From contig NZ_SGIM01000006.1 of assembly GCF_004208515.1 (NCBI RefSeq), positions 62,001-126,000 of the forward strand: 64,000 bases of DNA. Direction: 5' to 3'. Position 1 is the stretch's first letter. Each line of letters opens with the position of its first letter. This stretch comes from Acinetobacter halotolerans. Lineage in GTDB: Bacteria; Pseudomonadota; Gammaproteobacteria; Pseudomonadales; Moraxellaceae. The notes under the pieces are model-generated. The model was not told the DNA's origin, searched no databases, and saw nothing but the letters and a program-made list of their open reading frames with translations. Below, piece after piece: positions 55,397 through 64,000 of this stretch. A program made the translations under genes and the position numbers.

Positions 55397-56281
55397 ATGC
55401 GCATGACATTACGCCAATTGGCAGTTTTCGTGGCGGTCGCTCAAGAGGGAACGGTAACCAAAGCCAGTGATGCTGTCCGACTCACACAAAGTGCGGCGAG
55501 CATGGCTTTAGCTGATTTAGAAGACGGTCTTGGCGCACCTTTATTTGACCGTTTAGGTAAACGATTACAACTTAATGATTTAGGAAGATTTTTACTTCCA
55601 CAAGCTTTGGAAATATTAGGTCGTTGCGAATCCTTTGAACAAGCAGCGAAGGGCGAGCTACAAAGCATTGATTTACGCTTAGGTGCTACCCTGACCATCA
55701 GTGATTATTTAATGCCTGATCTCATGGCAGATTTTTTAAAGCGTCACCCCCAAGCTCACCTACAACTACAAGTGGGTAATACACGCCAAATGATTGAAGC
55801 AGTTAATCAGTTTCAGCTTGATTTAGCATTAATTGAAGGTTCTTGTCATCTGCCTTCACTGCAATGCATTCATTGGCGTAATGATGAATTAGCCGTGTGT
55901 TGTGCACCTGATCATCCTTTAGCTCAGCTAAATCGCCCTATCACACAAGCAGATTTTCTTGATGTCGAATGGATTTTACGTGAAGAAGGCTCAGGCACAC
56001 GCGAAGTGTTTGATAACGCAATCTTGCAAGACTTACCCGATGCCAATATTCGTTTAACCCTTGGTCACAACGAAGCGATTTTAAAAATCGTTGCGGGTGG
56101 TTTAGGGATGTCGTGTATTTCTAAACTTGCGATTGAACCATTGCTTGAAAAAGGTCAATTGGTTATTTTAGACACGCCATATTGGCAATTGACTCGCCCA
56201 CTCTACATGCTGGTACATCGTCAAAAATATCAAGGACCTGGCTTAAAAGCTTTTTTACAGTTCTGCGAAAATCAGACTTGA
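55397..56281 (+). CDS. LysR family transcriptional regulator, FinR-like
   Basis: 294 residues. N-terminal winged helix at about 1-60 (MTLRQLAVFVAVAQEGTVTKASDAVRLTQSAASMALADLE) and a periplasmic-binding-like effector domain. Its position divergent from fpr, with about 110 bases between the start codons, matches finR of pseudomonads, a redox-responsive activator of fpr. The family is certain; the FinR role is inferred from arrangement. No clear T-N11-A operator was singled out. Confidence 0.88.
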   Translation: MRMTLRQLAVFVAVAQEGTVTKASDAVRLTQSAASMALADLEDGLGAPLFDRLGKRLQLNDLGRFLLPQALEILGRCESFEQAAKGELQSIDLRLGATLTISDYLMPDLMADFLKRHPQAHLQLQVGNTRQMIEAVNQFQLDLALIEGSCHLPSLQCIHWRNDELAVCCAPDHPLAQLNRPITQADFLDVEWILREEGSGTREVFDNAILQDLPDANIRLTLGHNEAILKIVAGGLGMSCISKLAIEPLLEKGQLVILDTPYWQLTRPLYMLVHRQKYQGPGLKAFLQFCENQT

Positions 56282-56451
56282 TCTAATCTTGTTATCGTCC
56301 AAATTGCCGCTCACATGGAATGCCATCGCCATCCATTTCGGTATTTGGACAACTAAAAGAAGACAGCCTCTTCATAAGATCGCATTTGAGAACAATGTCT
56401 GCGTCCATCACAGCTAAATTCGCTGTGATTTTCTAGGCTGAAACGAAATAA

Positions 56452-56742
56452 CTAGCGTCTAAAATTTGACAACAACTCTGTTGTGATCGACTCATTATGC
56501 GCCAGTATTTTAGTTTTTCTAGTTTTGGCAGGGTTTGGATCAATGCGCTCAATTTTTGTGGCTTTATATTTCCCATCACTTTCAAGTACCACAAATTTCA
56601 CTTTTTCATTTCTTTTCGGCTCACCGTCTGTTGGATATTCTGAGATATGAAAAAACACATCTCCTTCAGCCGTTGCAATAAAACCAAACCCTTTGTCTGG
56701 ATTGTATTGTTTAATTTTTCCTTGATAGAACTCTTGCTTCAT
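56452..56742 (-). CDS. Cold-shock-domain protein
   Basis: About 96 residues from MKQEFYQGKI (AGGG 9 bases upstream; a GTG three codons earlier is less likely). The OB-fold cold-shock domain holds RNP1 KGFGFI near 17-22 and RNP2 VFFHIS near 29-34, so it should bind single-stranded RNA or DNA. The tail (about 67-96, DPNPAKTRKTKILAHNES) is longer than in 70-residue Csp proteins and has no recognised domain. Probably an RNA chaperone. Confidence 0.88.
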   Translation of the reverse strand: MKQEFYQGKIKQYNPDKGFGFIATAEGDVFFHISEYPTDGEPKRNEKVKFVVLESDGKYKATKIERIDPNPAKTRKTKILAHNESITTELLSNFRR

Positions 56743-56788
56743 TAACTTCACCCTATTCTTTAAACGCTATTAGTCACAGTATATATAA

Positions 56789-56838
56789 AAAAGAGACCGT
56801 TGATCCGCCCACAAAGATTTTACGGGTGAATGCAGCCT
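56789..56838. terminator. Probable terminator after upp
   Basis: AAAAAGAGACCG ... CAGCCTCTTTTT with an inner GATCCGCCC/GGGTGAATGC pairing. Imperfect stem, but with T-tracts at both ends; located after the upp stop on the minus strand. Confidence 0.55.
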
Positions 56839-56860
56839 CTTTTTATCTGTATTTCAAAAA

Positions 56861-57502
56861 TTAATCTTTTTGAACACTACCAAAAATCTTGTCACCTGCA
56901 TCGCCCAAACCAGGAACGATATAGCCTTCAGCATTTAATCCTTGATCAATCGAAGCCGTATAAATACGCACATCAGGATGGGCTGCTTCCACTTTTGCAA
57001 CACCTTCAGGTGCAGCAACTAAGATCATGACTCGAATATCTTTACAACCACTTGCTTTTAAGACATCGATTGCAGCAATCAAAGAGTTTCCTGTTGCCAA
57101 CATGGGATCAATGATCATGGCTAAACGATTGGCAACATCTGGCACTAGCTTTTTATAGTAGGTGCGAACTTCTAACGTTTCATCATCACGCTCTAGACCC
57201 AATACACTAACTTTTGCACTTGGAATCAGGCTGAGTACACCTTCTAACATCCCAATACCCGCACGTAAAATTGGAACAATGGTAATTTTCTTGCCCGCAA
57301 TACGTTGCGTTGAGACCGTCCCAGCCCAACCATCAATGTCATGATCAACCATTGGTAGGTCTTTAGTAGCTTCATAAGTCAATAACATCGTAACTTCTTG
57401 CGCCAATTCGCGAAAGTTCTTGGTACTAATGTCTGAACGACGCAATAAACCAAGTTTATGGCGAATAAGTGGATGATGAATTTCTTGAATGGACACAAGC
57501 AT
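56861..57502 (-). CDS. upp: Uracil phosphoribosyltransferase
   Basis: Pyrimidine salvage: uracil plus PRPP gives UMP. Start set at [21 protein letters not shown], giving 213 residues close to the usual 208; a longer frame to 57571 runs into upstream non-coding sequence. Motifs: [11 protein letters not shown], the PRPP loop [17 protein letters not shown], and [21 protein letters not shown] at the C terminus for uracil binding. Single gene. Confidence 0.97.
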   Translation of the reverse strand: MLVSIQEIHHPLIRHKLGLLRRSDISTKNFRELAQEVTMLLTYEATKDLPMVDHDIDGWAGTVSTQRIAGKKITIVPILRAGIGMLEGVLSLIPSAKVSVLGLERDDETLEVRTYYKKLVPDVANRLAMIIDPMLATGNSLIAAIDVLKASGCKDIRVMILVAAPEGVAKVEAAHPDVRIYTASIDQGLNAEGYIVPGLGDAGDKIFGSVQKD

Positions 57503-57557
57503 GTACCTAAAACATATTAATCTTTGACTATTATAAAGTGTTTTTTTACTCTTCAAT

Positions 57558-57587
57558 AAAAAAGCCCCCAATTTTGGAGGCTTTTTT
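57558..57587 (-). terminator. Terminator of the nuo operon
   Basis: AAAAAAGCCCCC and GGAGGCTTTTTT around a short AATTTT loop, immediately after the nuoN stop on the minus strand, with T-runs on both strands. Confidence 0.88.
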
Positions 57588-57602
57588 GTACAAATCAGAT
57601 CA

Positions 57603-59099
57603 TTACTGCTGTTGAGATAACATAAAATGCAATGGAGAAAGAATTTCTGCTTTCAATGCCAAGTTAATCATCGGATCTGGATAAATACCCAAGAACAATA
57701 CCAGTAATGCAGCACCGAGCACCATGATCCCACCGACTTGTTGACCCCAATGGGCATCAGCATCAATACGCGGTACATCAGGTGGTGTCATATACATCAC
57801 TACCATCACACGGAGGTAATAATACAAACCGATACCACTACCGACGACAATCATCGCAGCCAAGAACCAGTGCTGAGTTGTAACTGCAGCTAACACGACA
57901 AGGAATTTACCAATAAAGCCTGCTGTCAATGGAATACCGGCCAAAGATAACATCATCACAGTTAAAGCAGCAGTCAAAATCGGACGACGCCAGAACAAAC
58001 CACGGTAGTCTGCAAGACTTTGTGCTTCATCCGCATTGTTATATGGACTTGACATCAACGCCACAACACCAAAGGCACCGATTGTAGTGAGTACATAAGT
58101 AATCACATAAACCGTTACGCTACCTAGACTTGCATAAGTCATGCTGATTAAAGCAATCAACAAATAACCAAAGTGCGCAATCGATGAATAACCCAAGATA
58201 CGCTTCAAGTTCACTTGACGTACAGCGAGTAAGTTACCGACCACAATTGACAATACTGCAAGGATGGTTAAAACCGTAATTAAACCTTGATCAAGAATTG
58301 CACCAGAGGTGAGTAAGTAACGTACAAATAAACCGATTGTTGCAACTTTAGCGACAGTGGCCAAGAAGGTTGCCATTGGTGCTGGCGCACCTGCATACAC
58401 GTCAGGCGTCCATTTGTGGAATGGAGCAAGCGAGAGTTTGAATGCCACAGCAAAGATAATTAATGCTAAGCCCAATAAGACCATTGGCTGATCAATAACA
58501 GCGAATAAATTCTGAACTGAATCATAGAATGACAATGAACCTGTATAAGCATAAATATATGCCATACCCATCAATAACATCGCAGATGCGGTCGCAGAAA
58601 GTACGAGATATTTAATCCCTGCTTCCAAAGACTGACTACGTTGATAGGTATACGCCAACATTCCATAAATCGGAATCGACATGAGCTCAAGACTAATGAA
58701 GAATGCCGCATAGTGTGAACTTGCAACCATCAACATTGCACCCGCTACTGAAGTCAGTAACAGGATATACAACTCTTCACGGTTGTCTTTATAAGTCTCG
58801 ATATAAGCATGAGACAAAGTACAACACGCCAAAGCTGCAATCAAAATCAGAAATTGATAGAGCATGGTAAATGGATCAACCATAAACATGCCCATTACAT
58901 TTACAGGAACAAAGCTTCCAGTAAACATGGTGTATACAATCAAGATTGCCGCGAGATTTAAACCTACCACTGAGGTTGTTGCAATAAGGTTATGATGGCG
59001 TTTAATCGCAATCAATAACATCACTACGATTGCAGTCAATGCCACAATCATCACGGGCGCAAGCGGCATAAGCTCAGAAAAAGAAAGTGTGAAGTTCAT
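57603..59099 (-). CDS. nuoN: NADH-quinone oxidoreductase subunit N
   Basis: Antiporter-like membrane subunit of respiratory complex I, one of three that move protons. 498 residues and about 14 helices. The proton-antiporter signature includes [36 protein letters not shown] near 136-171 (conserved Glu and Lys) and [16 protein letters not shown]. Last gene of the operon: it starts 3 bases after the nuoM stop and is followed by a terminator. Confidence 0.97.
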   Translation of the reverse strand: MNFTLSFSELMPLAPVMIVALTAIVVMLLIAIKRHHNLIATTSVVGLNLAAILIVYTMFTGSFVPVNVMGMFMVDPFTMLYQFLILIAALACCTLSHAYIETYKDNREELYILLLTSVAGAMLMVASSHYAAFFISLELMSIPIYGMLAYTYQRSQSLEAGIKYLVLSATASAMLLMGMAYIYAYTGSLSFYDSVQNLFAVIDQPMVLLGLALIIFAVAFKLSLAPFHKWTPDVYAGAPAPMATFLATVAKVATIGLFVRYLLTSGAILDQGLITVLTILAVLSIVVGNLLAVRQVNLKRILGYSSIAHFGYLLIALISMTYASLGSVTVYVITYVLTTIGAFGVVALMSSPYNNADEAQSLADYRGLFWRRPILTAALTVMMLSLAGIPLTAGFIGKFLVVLAAVTTQHWFLAAMIVVGSGIGLYYYLRVMVVMYMTPPDVPRIDADAHWGQQVGGIMVLGAALLVLFLGIYPDPMINLALKAEILSPLHFMLSQQQ

Positions 59100-59102
59100 G
59101 AT

Positions 59103-60701
59103 TTATTGCATCTCCACATGTTCAAGTTGAGTTGCAGCCTGCTGAACAGTTTCGACAACTTCTTGTACTGGCATATAACTATTTACTAACCACTGCATAC
59201 TCGAATGAGACACATCCAAGAATGTTTGAGGGTAAATACCTAACCAAACTAAACCAATCACGCAAATCATCAAAATGCTGACTTCACGCGCCGATAAATC
59301 TTTAAGTGGGCTTGTATAATGTTGCTTTTGTTCAGAATTTGGCTCACCGAATAAGGCTTTGTGAATCAAGATCAAACCATAAAGACCAGCAAATACCAAG
59401 CTCACTGCTGCCATAATCGTGAAGGTTGGATAGGCTTTAAATGAACCCATTAAGATCAGGAATTCACCAATAAAGTTACCTAACCCAGGTACACCAACAA
59501 GTGCCGCAACGAAGAACATCAAGAAGAATGGCAAATATTGTAGTTGACCACGAAGACCGCCCATTAAGCGCAAGTCACGGGTATGTAAACGTTCATACAC
59601 TTGACCCGACATGATGAACAATGCAGCTGATGACAAGCCATGCGCCAGCATCATAATCATTAAGCCTTGGAAGGTCAGAATGTTACCTGCATAGATAGCA
59701 AGTAAAATGAAACCCATGTGTGAAATAGACGTATACGCGAGTAAGCGTTTCATATCTGTTTGCTGGTACGCCAAGAATGCGCCGTAGAAGATACCAATTA
59801 GACCCAAAATGATCGCGATATCAGCAAATTGTGCTGATGCTGCTGGGAAGAATGGAATCACAAAACGAAGTAAACCGTACGCTGCAGTTTTAATCAAAAT
59901 CCCTGCTAAGTCCACAGAACCCGCTGTTGGTGCTTGCGCATGCGCATCTGGCAACCAACCGTGTAATGGAAATACAGGAAGTTTCACCGCAAAACCGATG
60001 AAGAAACACAACATAAATGCATAAGCAACTTCTGGCGGTAAACGGTGCGCTACAGCCATAAGATAGTTGTAATCGAACCCAATCATGCCTGTCATCGTGT
60101 ATCCATAGACAACAAGTCCTACGATACCGATCAACATGATCAAACCAGCGATTTGTGTGTACAAGAAGAACTTGGTAGCAGCATAAACACGTGAACGACC
60201 ATTCGAGCCTTTATGACCCCATAACGCAATCAAGAAATAGATTGGTACAAGCATCATCTCCCAGAAGAAGAAGAACAAGAATAAGTCAATTGCAAGGAAG
60301 ACACCGATAACCCCACCTAAACTCCAAAGGAGGTTTAAGTGGAAGAAACCAACGTTTTTCTGAATCTCGCCCCATGAACAGCCAACAGCAAGTACACCCA
60401 GTAATGCAGTCAGTAGCACCATCAAAAGAGATAAGCCATCTACTGCAAGATGAATACTAATACCTAAGGTCTGAATCCAAGGAAGGTAGAACTCCGCCGC
60501 CCAAGATGGTGTTTGGCTACCTAACTTATAGACAAAATCACCATTTTGCCAAAGTGCGATACCTAGACCGAAGGTAATCAACATACCAATCAAGGCAATC
60601 CAGCGCGGTAAATGTTGGTCGAATTTATCTACCAACCAACAAATAAAACCAGCAATGAAAGGAACTAAAATCAGTGCGGGTAAAATTAAATTATTTTCCA
60701 T
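59103..60701 (-). CDS. nuoM: NADH-quinone oxidoreductase subunit M
   Basis: Antiporter-like complex I subunit of about 532 residues. Start set at MENNLILPALIL (60701), just after the nuoL stop and preceded by GGGGAAATAAA; the longer frame begins inside nuoL. Conserved FFFWEMMLVPIYFLIALWG (key Glu), KLPVFPLHGWLPDAHAQAPTAGSV and the broken-helix region YTSISHMGFILLA are present. Confidence 0.97.
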   Translation of the reverse strand: MENNLILPALILVPFIAGFICWLVDKFDQHLPRWIALIGMLITFGLGIALWQNGDFVYKLGSQTPSWAAEFYLPWIQTLGISIHLAVDGLSLLMVLLTALLGVLAVGCSWGEIQKNVGFFHLNLLWSLGGVIGVFLAIDLFLFFFFWEMMLVPIYFLIALWGHKGSNGRSRVYAATKFFLYTQIAGLIMLIGIVGLVVYGYTMTGMIGFDYNYLMAVAHRLPPEVAYAFMLCFFIGFAVKLPVFPLHGWLPDAHAQAPTAGSVDLAGILIKTAAYGLLRFVIPFFPAASAQFADIAIILGLIGIFYGAFLAYQQTDMKRLLAYTSISHMGFILLAIYAGNILTFQGLMIMMLAHGLSSAALFIMSGQVYERLHTRDLRLMGGLRGQLQYLPFFLMFFVAALVGVPGLGNFIGEFLILMGSFKAYPTFTIMAAVSLVFAGLYGLILIHKALFGEPNSEQKQHYTSPLKDLSAREVSILMICVIGLVWLGIYPQTFLDVSHSSMQWLVNSYMPVQEVVETVQQAATQLEHVEMQ

Positions 60702-60702
60702 T

Positions 60703-62598
60703 TTATTTCCCCACAACCTCAATAACGATCAAGACCATCAATAGCACCACGATACCAAGTGACATGCTTGATGCGTATTCACGTAATGAACCTGTTTGAC
60801 GCGAACTTGTAAAGCTATTACCACCTTGCACGATCGCAGGAAGTACCAACCACAAACCATCTACTGGATCGCGACCTAAAATTTTCGCAATCAATAAATA
60901 AGGTTTTACAAATACAATGTTATATAAAGCATCGAAACCAAATGCAGTACGGCAGATGTGTGCTAAACCTGAACCCAGCGATGTTTGAGCAAAAGATTTG
61001 ACTGCACCATAGGCAAAGACAAACAGCACAATACCAACCACCAAACCAGCCAGCGCAATACCAACCGCTTTTAATTCAACCGCATGCTGTAAATGTGCTA
61101 GCGCATCCGTCATCACAAATGCAGGGATACCCGCGGTATTTAACAGCCCTTGTACTGGACCTTGCAACAAAGCACCAACACCAGTTGAAAGTACAGCCAA
61201 AATTGCAAGCGGCGCCCAGTAAGTCGCACCTTTGATTTCGTGATATGGGGTCTTTTCTTCACCAAAGAATACAATCCAAATCAAACGGAACGTATAAATA
61301 GAGGTTAAGAATGCACCAGCAACACCCACCCAGAATAATGAGCCATAAGTCTCAATACCTGTAGTGTGACCATGCGCCCAAACTTGCCATAAAATCGCAT
61401 CTTTAGAGAAGAAACCGACGGTGATAAATGGGATTGCAGCTAGTGCACCACCACCAATCGCAAAACAGGCAAATAAGAATTTGTTATGCTTGAACAAGCC
61501 ACCCATCTTGAAAATGTTTTGCTCATGATGGTAGGCCAAAATAACCGCACCAGAAGACAAGAACAATAACGCTTTAAAGAATGCATGCGTCAACATGTGG
61601 AACAAACCAGCTTGGTATGCTTCAGCACCCACCGCCATAAACATATAACCGAGCTGACTCATGGTTGAGTAAGCCAAGATACGTTTGATATCGGTTTGAA
61701 CCAATGCTGCAAAACCAGCTACTAGCAATGTCACCGCACCTGTAATCGAAATGAATTGCATCACTTCTGGTGCCATTTCCATCACAGAGAACATACGACA
61801 ACACAAGTACACACCCGCTGTAACCATGGTCGCTGCGTGGATCAATGCAGAAACTGGTGTCGGACCTGCCATCGCATCCGCTAACCACGTTTGGAGTGGA
61901 ATTTGCGCTGACTTACCTGCTGCACCCAAGAACAACATCAATGCTGTCCAGATCGACAATGAAGAGCTTTGCGTCATCACCGCTGCTGCATTTTCAACAA
62001 TGTACTGGATATTCAAAGTACCAAACTGTTGATAGAGCAAGAACAATGCGATCAGTAAAAATACATCACCCACACGCGTTACGGTAAATGCCTTGATCGC
62101 CGCCCAACCATTGGCTGGGTTAGAATAATAGAAACCAATCAGCAAGTATGAGCAGAGACCTACACCTTCCCAACCTAAGAACAATAACGCTAAGTTATCG
62201 CCAAGTACCAACAACAACATGCTGGCAACGAATAAGTTGAAATAAGAAAAGAAGCGTGCATAGTCTTCTTCACCACGCATATACCAAGATGCAAAAATGT
62301 GGATCAGGAAACCAACCCCTGTCACCATTCCCATCATCAGCAATGAAAGGCCATCAAGTTGTAAACTAATCCCTGGTTCAAAACCACCAACACTGAACCA
62401 TGTCCACAAATGTTGAATAAAGACAGTTTCACCACTATTGCTAAATGCAAGACCTGCAATTAATGCAAATAAAGCAGATAGACCAACTGAACCCACGCCA
62501 ATAATTGCGGCTACATTTTCAGAAAGTTTGTTACGTCCTGCCGCTAAAAGGATAAAACCAATGAGCGGGAATAAAACGGTTAAATATAATGTACTCAT
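60703..62598 (-). CDS. nuoL: NADH-quinone oxidoreductase subunit L
   Basis: Largest antiporter-like subunit of complex I, 631 residues. Conserved [18 protein letters not shown] (key Glu), [36 protein letters not shown] and [15 protein letters not shown]. The C-terminal extension forms the lateral amphipathic helix along the membrane arm (about 520-600). Its ATG overlaps the nuoK stop (ATGA), so the two are translationally coupled. Confidence 0.97.
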   Translation of the reverse strand: MSTLYLTVLFPLIGFILLAAGRNKLSENVAAIIGVGSVGLSALFALIAGLAFSNSGETVFIQHLWTWFSVGGFEPGISLQLDGLSLLMMGMVTGVGFLIHIFASWYMRGEEDYARFFSYFNLFVASMLLLVLGDNLALLFLGWEGVGLCSYLLIGFYYSNPANGWAAIKAFTVTRVGDVFLLIALFLLYQQFGTLNIQYIVENAAAVMTQSSSLSIWTALMLFLGAAGKSAQIPLQTWLADAMAGPTPVSALIHAATMVTAGVYLCCRMFSVMEMAPEVMQFISITGAVTLLVAGFAALVQTDIKRILAYSTMSQLGYMFMAVGAEAYQAGLFHMLTHAFFKALLFLSSGAVILAYHHEQNIFKMGGLFKHNKFLFACFAIGGGALAAIPFITVGFFSKDAILWQVWAHGHTTGIETYGSLFWVGVAGAFLTSIYTFRLIWIVFFGEEKTPYHEIKGATYWAPLAILAVLSTGVGALLQGPVQGLLNTAGIPAFVMTDALAHLQHAVELKAVGIALAGLVVGIVLFVFAYGAVKSFAQTSLGSGLAHICRTAFGFDALYNIVFVKPYLLIAKILGRDPVDGLWLVLPAIVQGGNSFTSSRQTGSLREYASSMSLGIVVLLMVLIVIEVVGK

Positions 62599-62903
62599 CC
62601 GCGCATCTCACTAGCAGCATCTACATCCAAATGATGGAAGCGATGATAGAACTGAAGAACGATCGCAAGACCGATACACGCCTCTGCTGCTGCAAGGGTC
62701 AAGATCAAGATGAACATGACTTGTCCATCTGGTTGCGCCCAAACGCTACCCGCTAAGACGAATGCCAATGCGGCGGCATTCATCATCACTTCAAGGCTCA
62801 TTAACATAAATAATAGGTTGCGTCGCACCATTACACCGTAAAAACCCAGTGCAAAAAGGATGGTTGCGACAATCAAACCATGTTCTAAAGGGATGTGTCC
62901 CAT
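62595..62903 (-). CDS. nuoK: NADH-quinone oxidoreductase subunit K
   Basis: Small three-helix complex I subunit (MrpC-like), 102 residues. The buried glutamates are seen in [15 protein letters not shown] (about 34-48) and [16 protein letters not shown]. It overlaps nuoL by four bases and begins at the nuoJ stop. Confidence 0.97.
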   Translation of the reverse strand: MGHIPLEHGLIVATILFALGFYGVMVRRNLLFMLMSLEVMMNAAALAFVLAGSVWAQPDGQVMFILILTLAAAEACIGLAIVLQFYHRFHHLDVDAASEMRG

Positions 62904-63424
62904 TATTCTTTATCCTCTTCTGCACCTGGTTCACGTTTGCCTAGGTGGAATGCTGCAACTAACGCTGCAAGCAATAACATCGCGGCAACTTCTACCAATA
63001 ATAGATAATGCGTAAATAATGCTTGTCCCACTGCTTTAGGACCCACTACTTCACGCCCCATCACTGCACCTGAAGTCGTATAGTCGCTACCCAGCATCCA
63101 GACTAAAAGCAAGCCCATGAGAAAACTCATCAATGCGGGAAATGCCCAAGCATCAGAGCTCAACCACTTACTTTCTTGTTCAACGGTGTCTTGACCAAGA
63201 TTTAACATCATGACCACAAACACGAACAAGACCATGATCGCGCCTGCATAAACGATGATCTCAAGTGCAGCAGCGAATGGCGCACCGACGATCAGGAAAA
63301 TACCTGCAACCGCAAGTAGTGACACGATCAAACTTAAAAGTGCATGTACAGGATTCGTATTAGTCACAACACGAATAGTCGAAACGATGGCCACAAGTGC
63401 CATCAAATAAAATGGCCACATCAT
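62903..63424 (-). CDS. nuoJ: NADH-quinone oxidoreductase subunit J
   Basis: Five-helix complex I membrane subunit, 173 residues. Conserved [19 protein letters not shown] and [20 protein letters not shown] (about 54-73), the helix with the pi-bulge that transmits conformational change. It ends with a charged tail. Its start overlaps the nuoI stop by four bases. Confidence 0.97.
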   Translation of the reverse strand: MMWPFYLMALVAIVSTIRVVTNTNPVHALLSLIVSLLAVAGIFLIVGAPFAAALEIIVYAGAIMVLFVFVVMMLNLGQDTVEQESKWLSSDAWAFPALMSFLMGLLLVWMLGSDYTTSGAVMGREVVGPKAVGQALFTHYLLLVEVAAMLLLAALVAAFHLGKREPGAEEDKE

Positions 63425-63963
63425 GGTAATAAGCTCCGTACATCGACTGGCGCACTTTCTTTTTGTGCTTGACCTTTGCCTTTACCATCAATCGCCATAC
63501 CAGCAACACGGTAGAAGTTATAGTCAGGGTATTTACCCGGCCCAGAAATCAATAAGTTTTCTTTCTCGTAAACCAAATCTTGACGTACATATTCACCCAA
63601 TTCGAAATCTGGGGTCATTTGAATCGCAGTTGTTGGGCAAGCTTCTTCACACATACCGCAGAAGATGCAGCGAGAGAAGTTAATACGGAAAAATTCTGGA
63701 TACCAACGTCCATCTTCTTTTTCCGCTTTTTGTAATGAAATACAGCCCACAGGACATGCAACCGCACATAAGTTACATGCTACACAACGCTCTTCACCAT
63801 CTGGATCACGCGTCAATACAATACGACCACGAAAGCGTGGAGGCACAATTTGTTCTGCTGGTACTTCTGGATATAAAATCGTGTCACGTTTACGCGTTAC
63901 ATGGCTAAACACCATCCACAACGAACGTACAATCGATCCGAATCCAGCTAGAATTTTATACAT
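63421..63963 (-). CDS. nuoI: NADH-quinone oxidoreductase subunit I
   Basis: Peripheral-arm subunit that carries clusters N6a and N6b and passes electrons to the quinone site. Two 4Fe-4S motifs are present: [15 protein letters not shown] and [12 protein letters not shown]. 180 residues. GGGAG lies 7 bases before the ATG. Downstream of nuoH, as in all nuo operons. Confidence 0.97.
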   Translation of the reverse strand: MYKILAGFGSIVRSLWMVFSHVTRKRDTILYPEVPAEQIVPPRFRGRIVLTRDPDGEERCVACNLCAVACPVGCISLQKAEKEDGRWYPEFFRINFSRCIFCGMCEEACPTTAIQMTPDFELGEYVRQDLVYEKENLLISGPGKYPDYNFYRVAGMAIDGKGKGQAQKESAPVDVRSLLP

Positions 63964-63981
63964 TTTGTACTCCCTGCTGTC

Positions 63982-64000
63982 CTAGGCCTGATTCATCAGA
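63982..64000 (-). CDS. nuoH: NADH-quinone oxidoreductase subunit H, last codons only
   Basis: The window ends in what should be the 3' end of nuoH. A frame reading L-M-N-Q-A-stop (TAG at 63984-63982) runs to the edge, 18 bases upstream of nuoI. The identity is inferred purely from the fixed nuoH-I gene order; five codons carry no family signal. Confidence 0.5.

Overview
The window reads as ordinary chromosome from an Acinetobacter species (gammaproteobacterium, AT-rich). The genus call rests on the protein sequences, on housekeeping neighbourhoods such as gntR-smc-zipA-ligA, ffh next to a ypjD-type gene, birA-coaX and nuoH-I-J-K-L-M-N, and above all on a block of fil-type exported proteins that I know only from Acinetobacter. 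No prophage, insertion sequence, CRISPR array, rRNA or tRNA was recognised.

Layout. 1-3.7 kb: biotin synthesis genes on the minus strand (bioH, then bioA-bioF-bioC, the last cut by the window edge). A repeat-like inverted-repeat block separates bioH from bioA. 3.9-6.4 kb: an exported peroxiredoxin, a bacterioferritin-type ferritin and an NAD-dependent reductase. 6.5-13.7 kb: ligA, zipA, smc and a GntR/FCD regulator, all on minus. 14-20.6 kb: a TauE/SafE permease, birA without its DNA-binding domain, coaX, a small hydrolase, ffh, a CcsA-like membrane protein and dusC.

20.7-30.4 kb: six exported proteins in one direction. All start with a signal peptide followed by a related short motif (L/M-Q-x-L/M-x-D ... 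G-Q/E). The two upstream genes are a recent tandem duplication, each with its own promoter and terminator. The other four form an operon. They match the group named Fil (putative pilus or surface assembly) in Acinetobacter, but no usher, chaperone or assembly ATPase is present here.

30.6-42.9 kb: dcd, a LysE exporter, a DUF2062 protein, a TAXI-type TRAP transporter operon (binding lipoprotein, DUF1850 protein, fused permease), a predicted lipoprotein nucleosidase, mrp, an amphipathic-repeat protein, a GNAT acetyltransferase, an unknown protein and metG. 42.9-44 kb: a very AT-rich patch holding a PIN-like nuclease gene split by a one-base frameshift in a homopolymer. This is the clearest accessory item in the window. 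44.1-57.5 kb: an exported metallo-beta-lactamase-fold hydrolase, a second LysE/RhtB exporter, a TetR-MFS-HlyD efflux operon, a D-cysteine desulfhydrase/ACC-deaminase-like enzyme, a YhiN-type flavoprotein, a 58-residue membrane protein, a mechanosensitive-channel-like protein, fpr with a divergent finR-like LysR gene, a cold-shock-domain protein and upp. 57.6-64 kb: the distal half of the respiratory complex I operon (nuoN back to the last codons of nuoH).

Most of the window is core metabolism. The items most worth following up are the fil-type paralogue array with its patchy duplicated pair, the frameshifted PIN-like gene, the exported nucleosidase with an Asn at the usual catalytic Asp, and the ferritin lacking the haem-binding Met.
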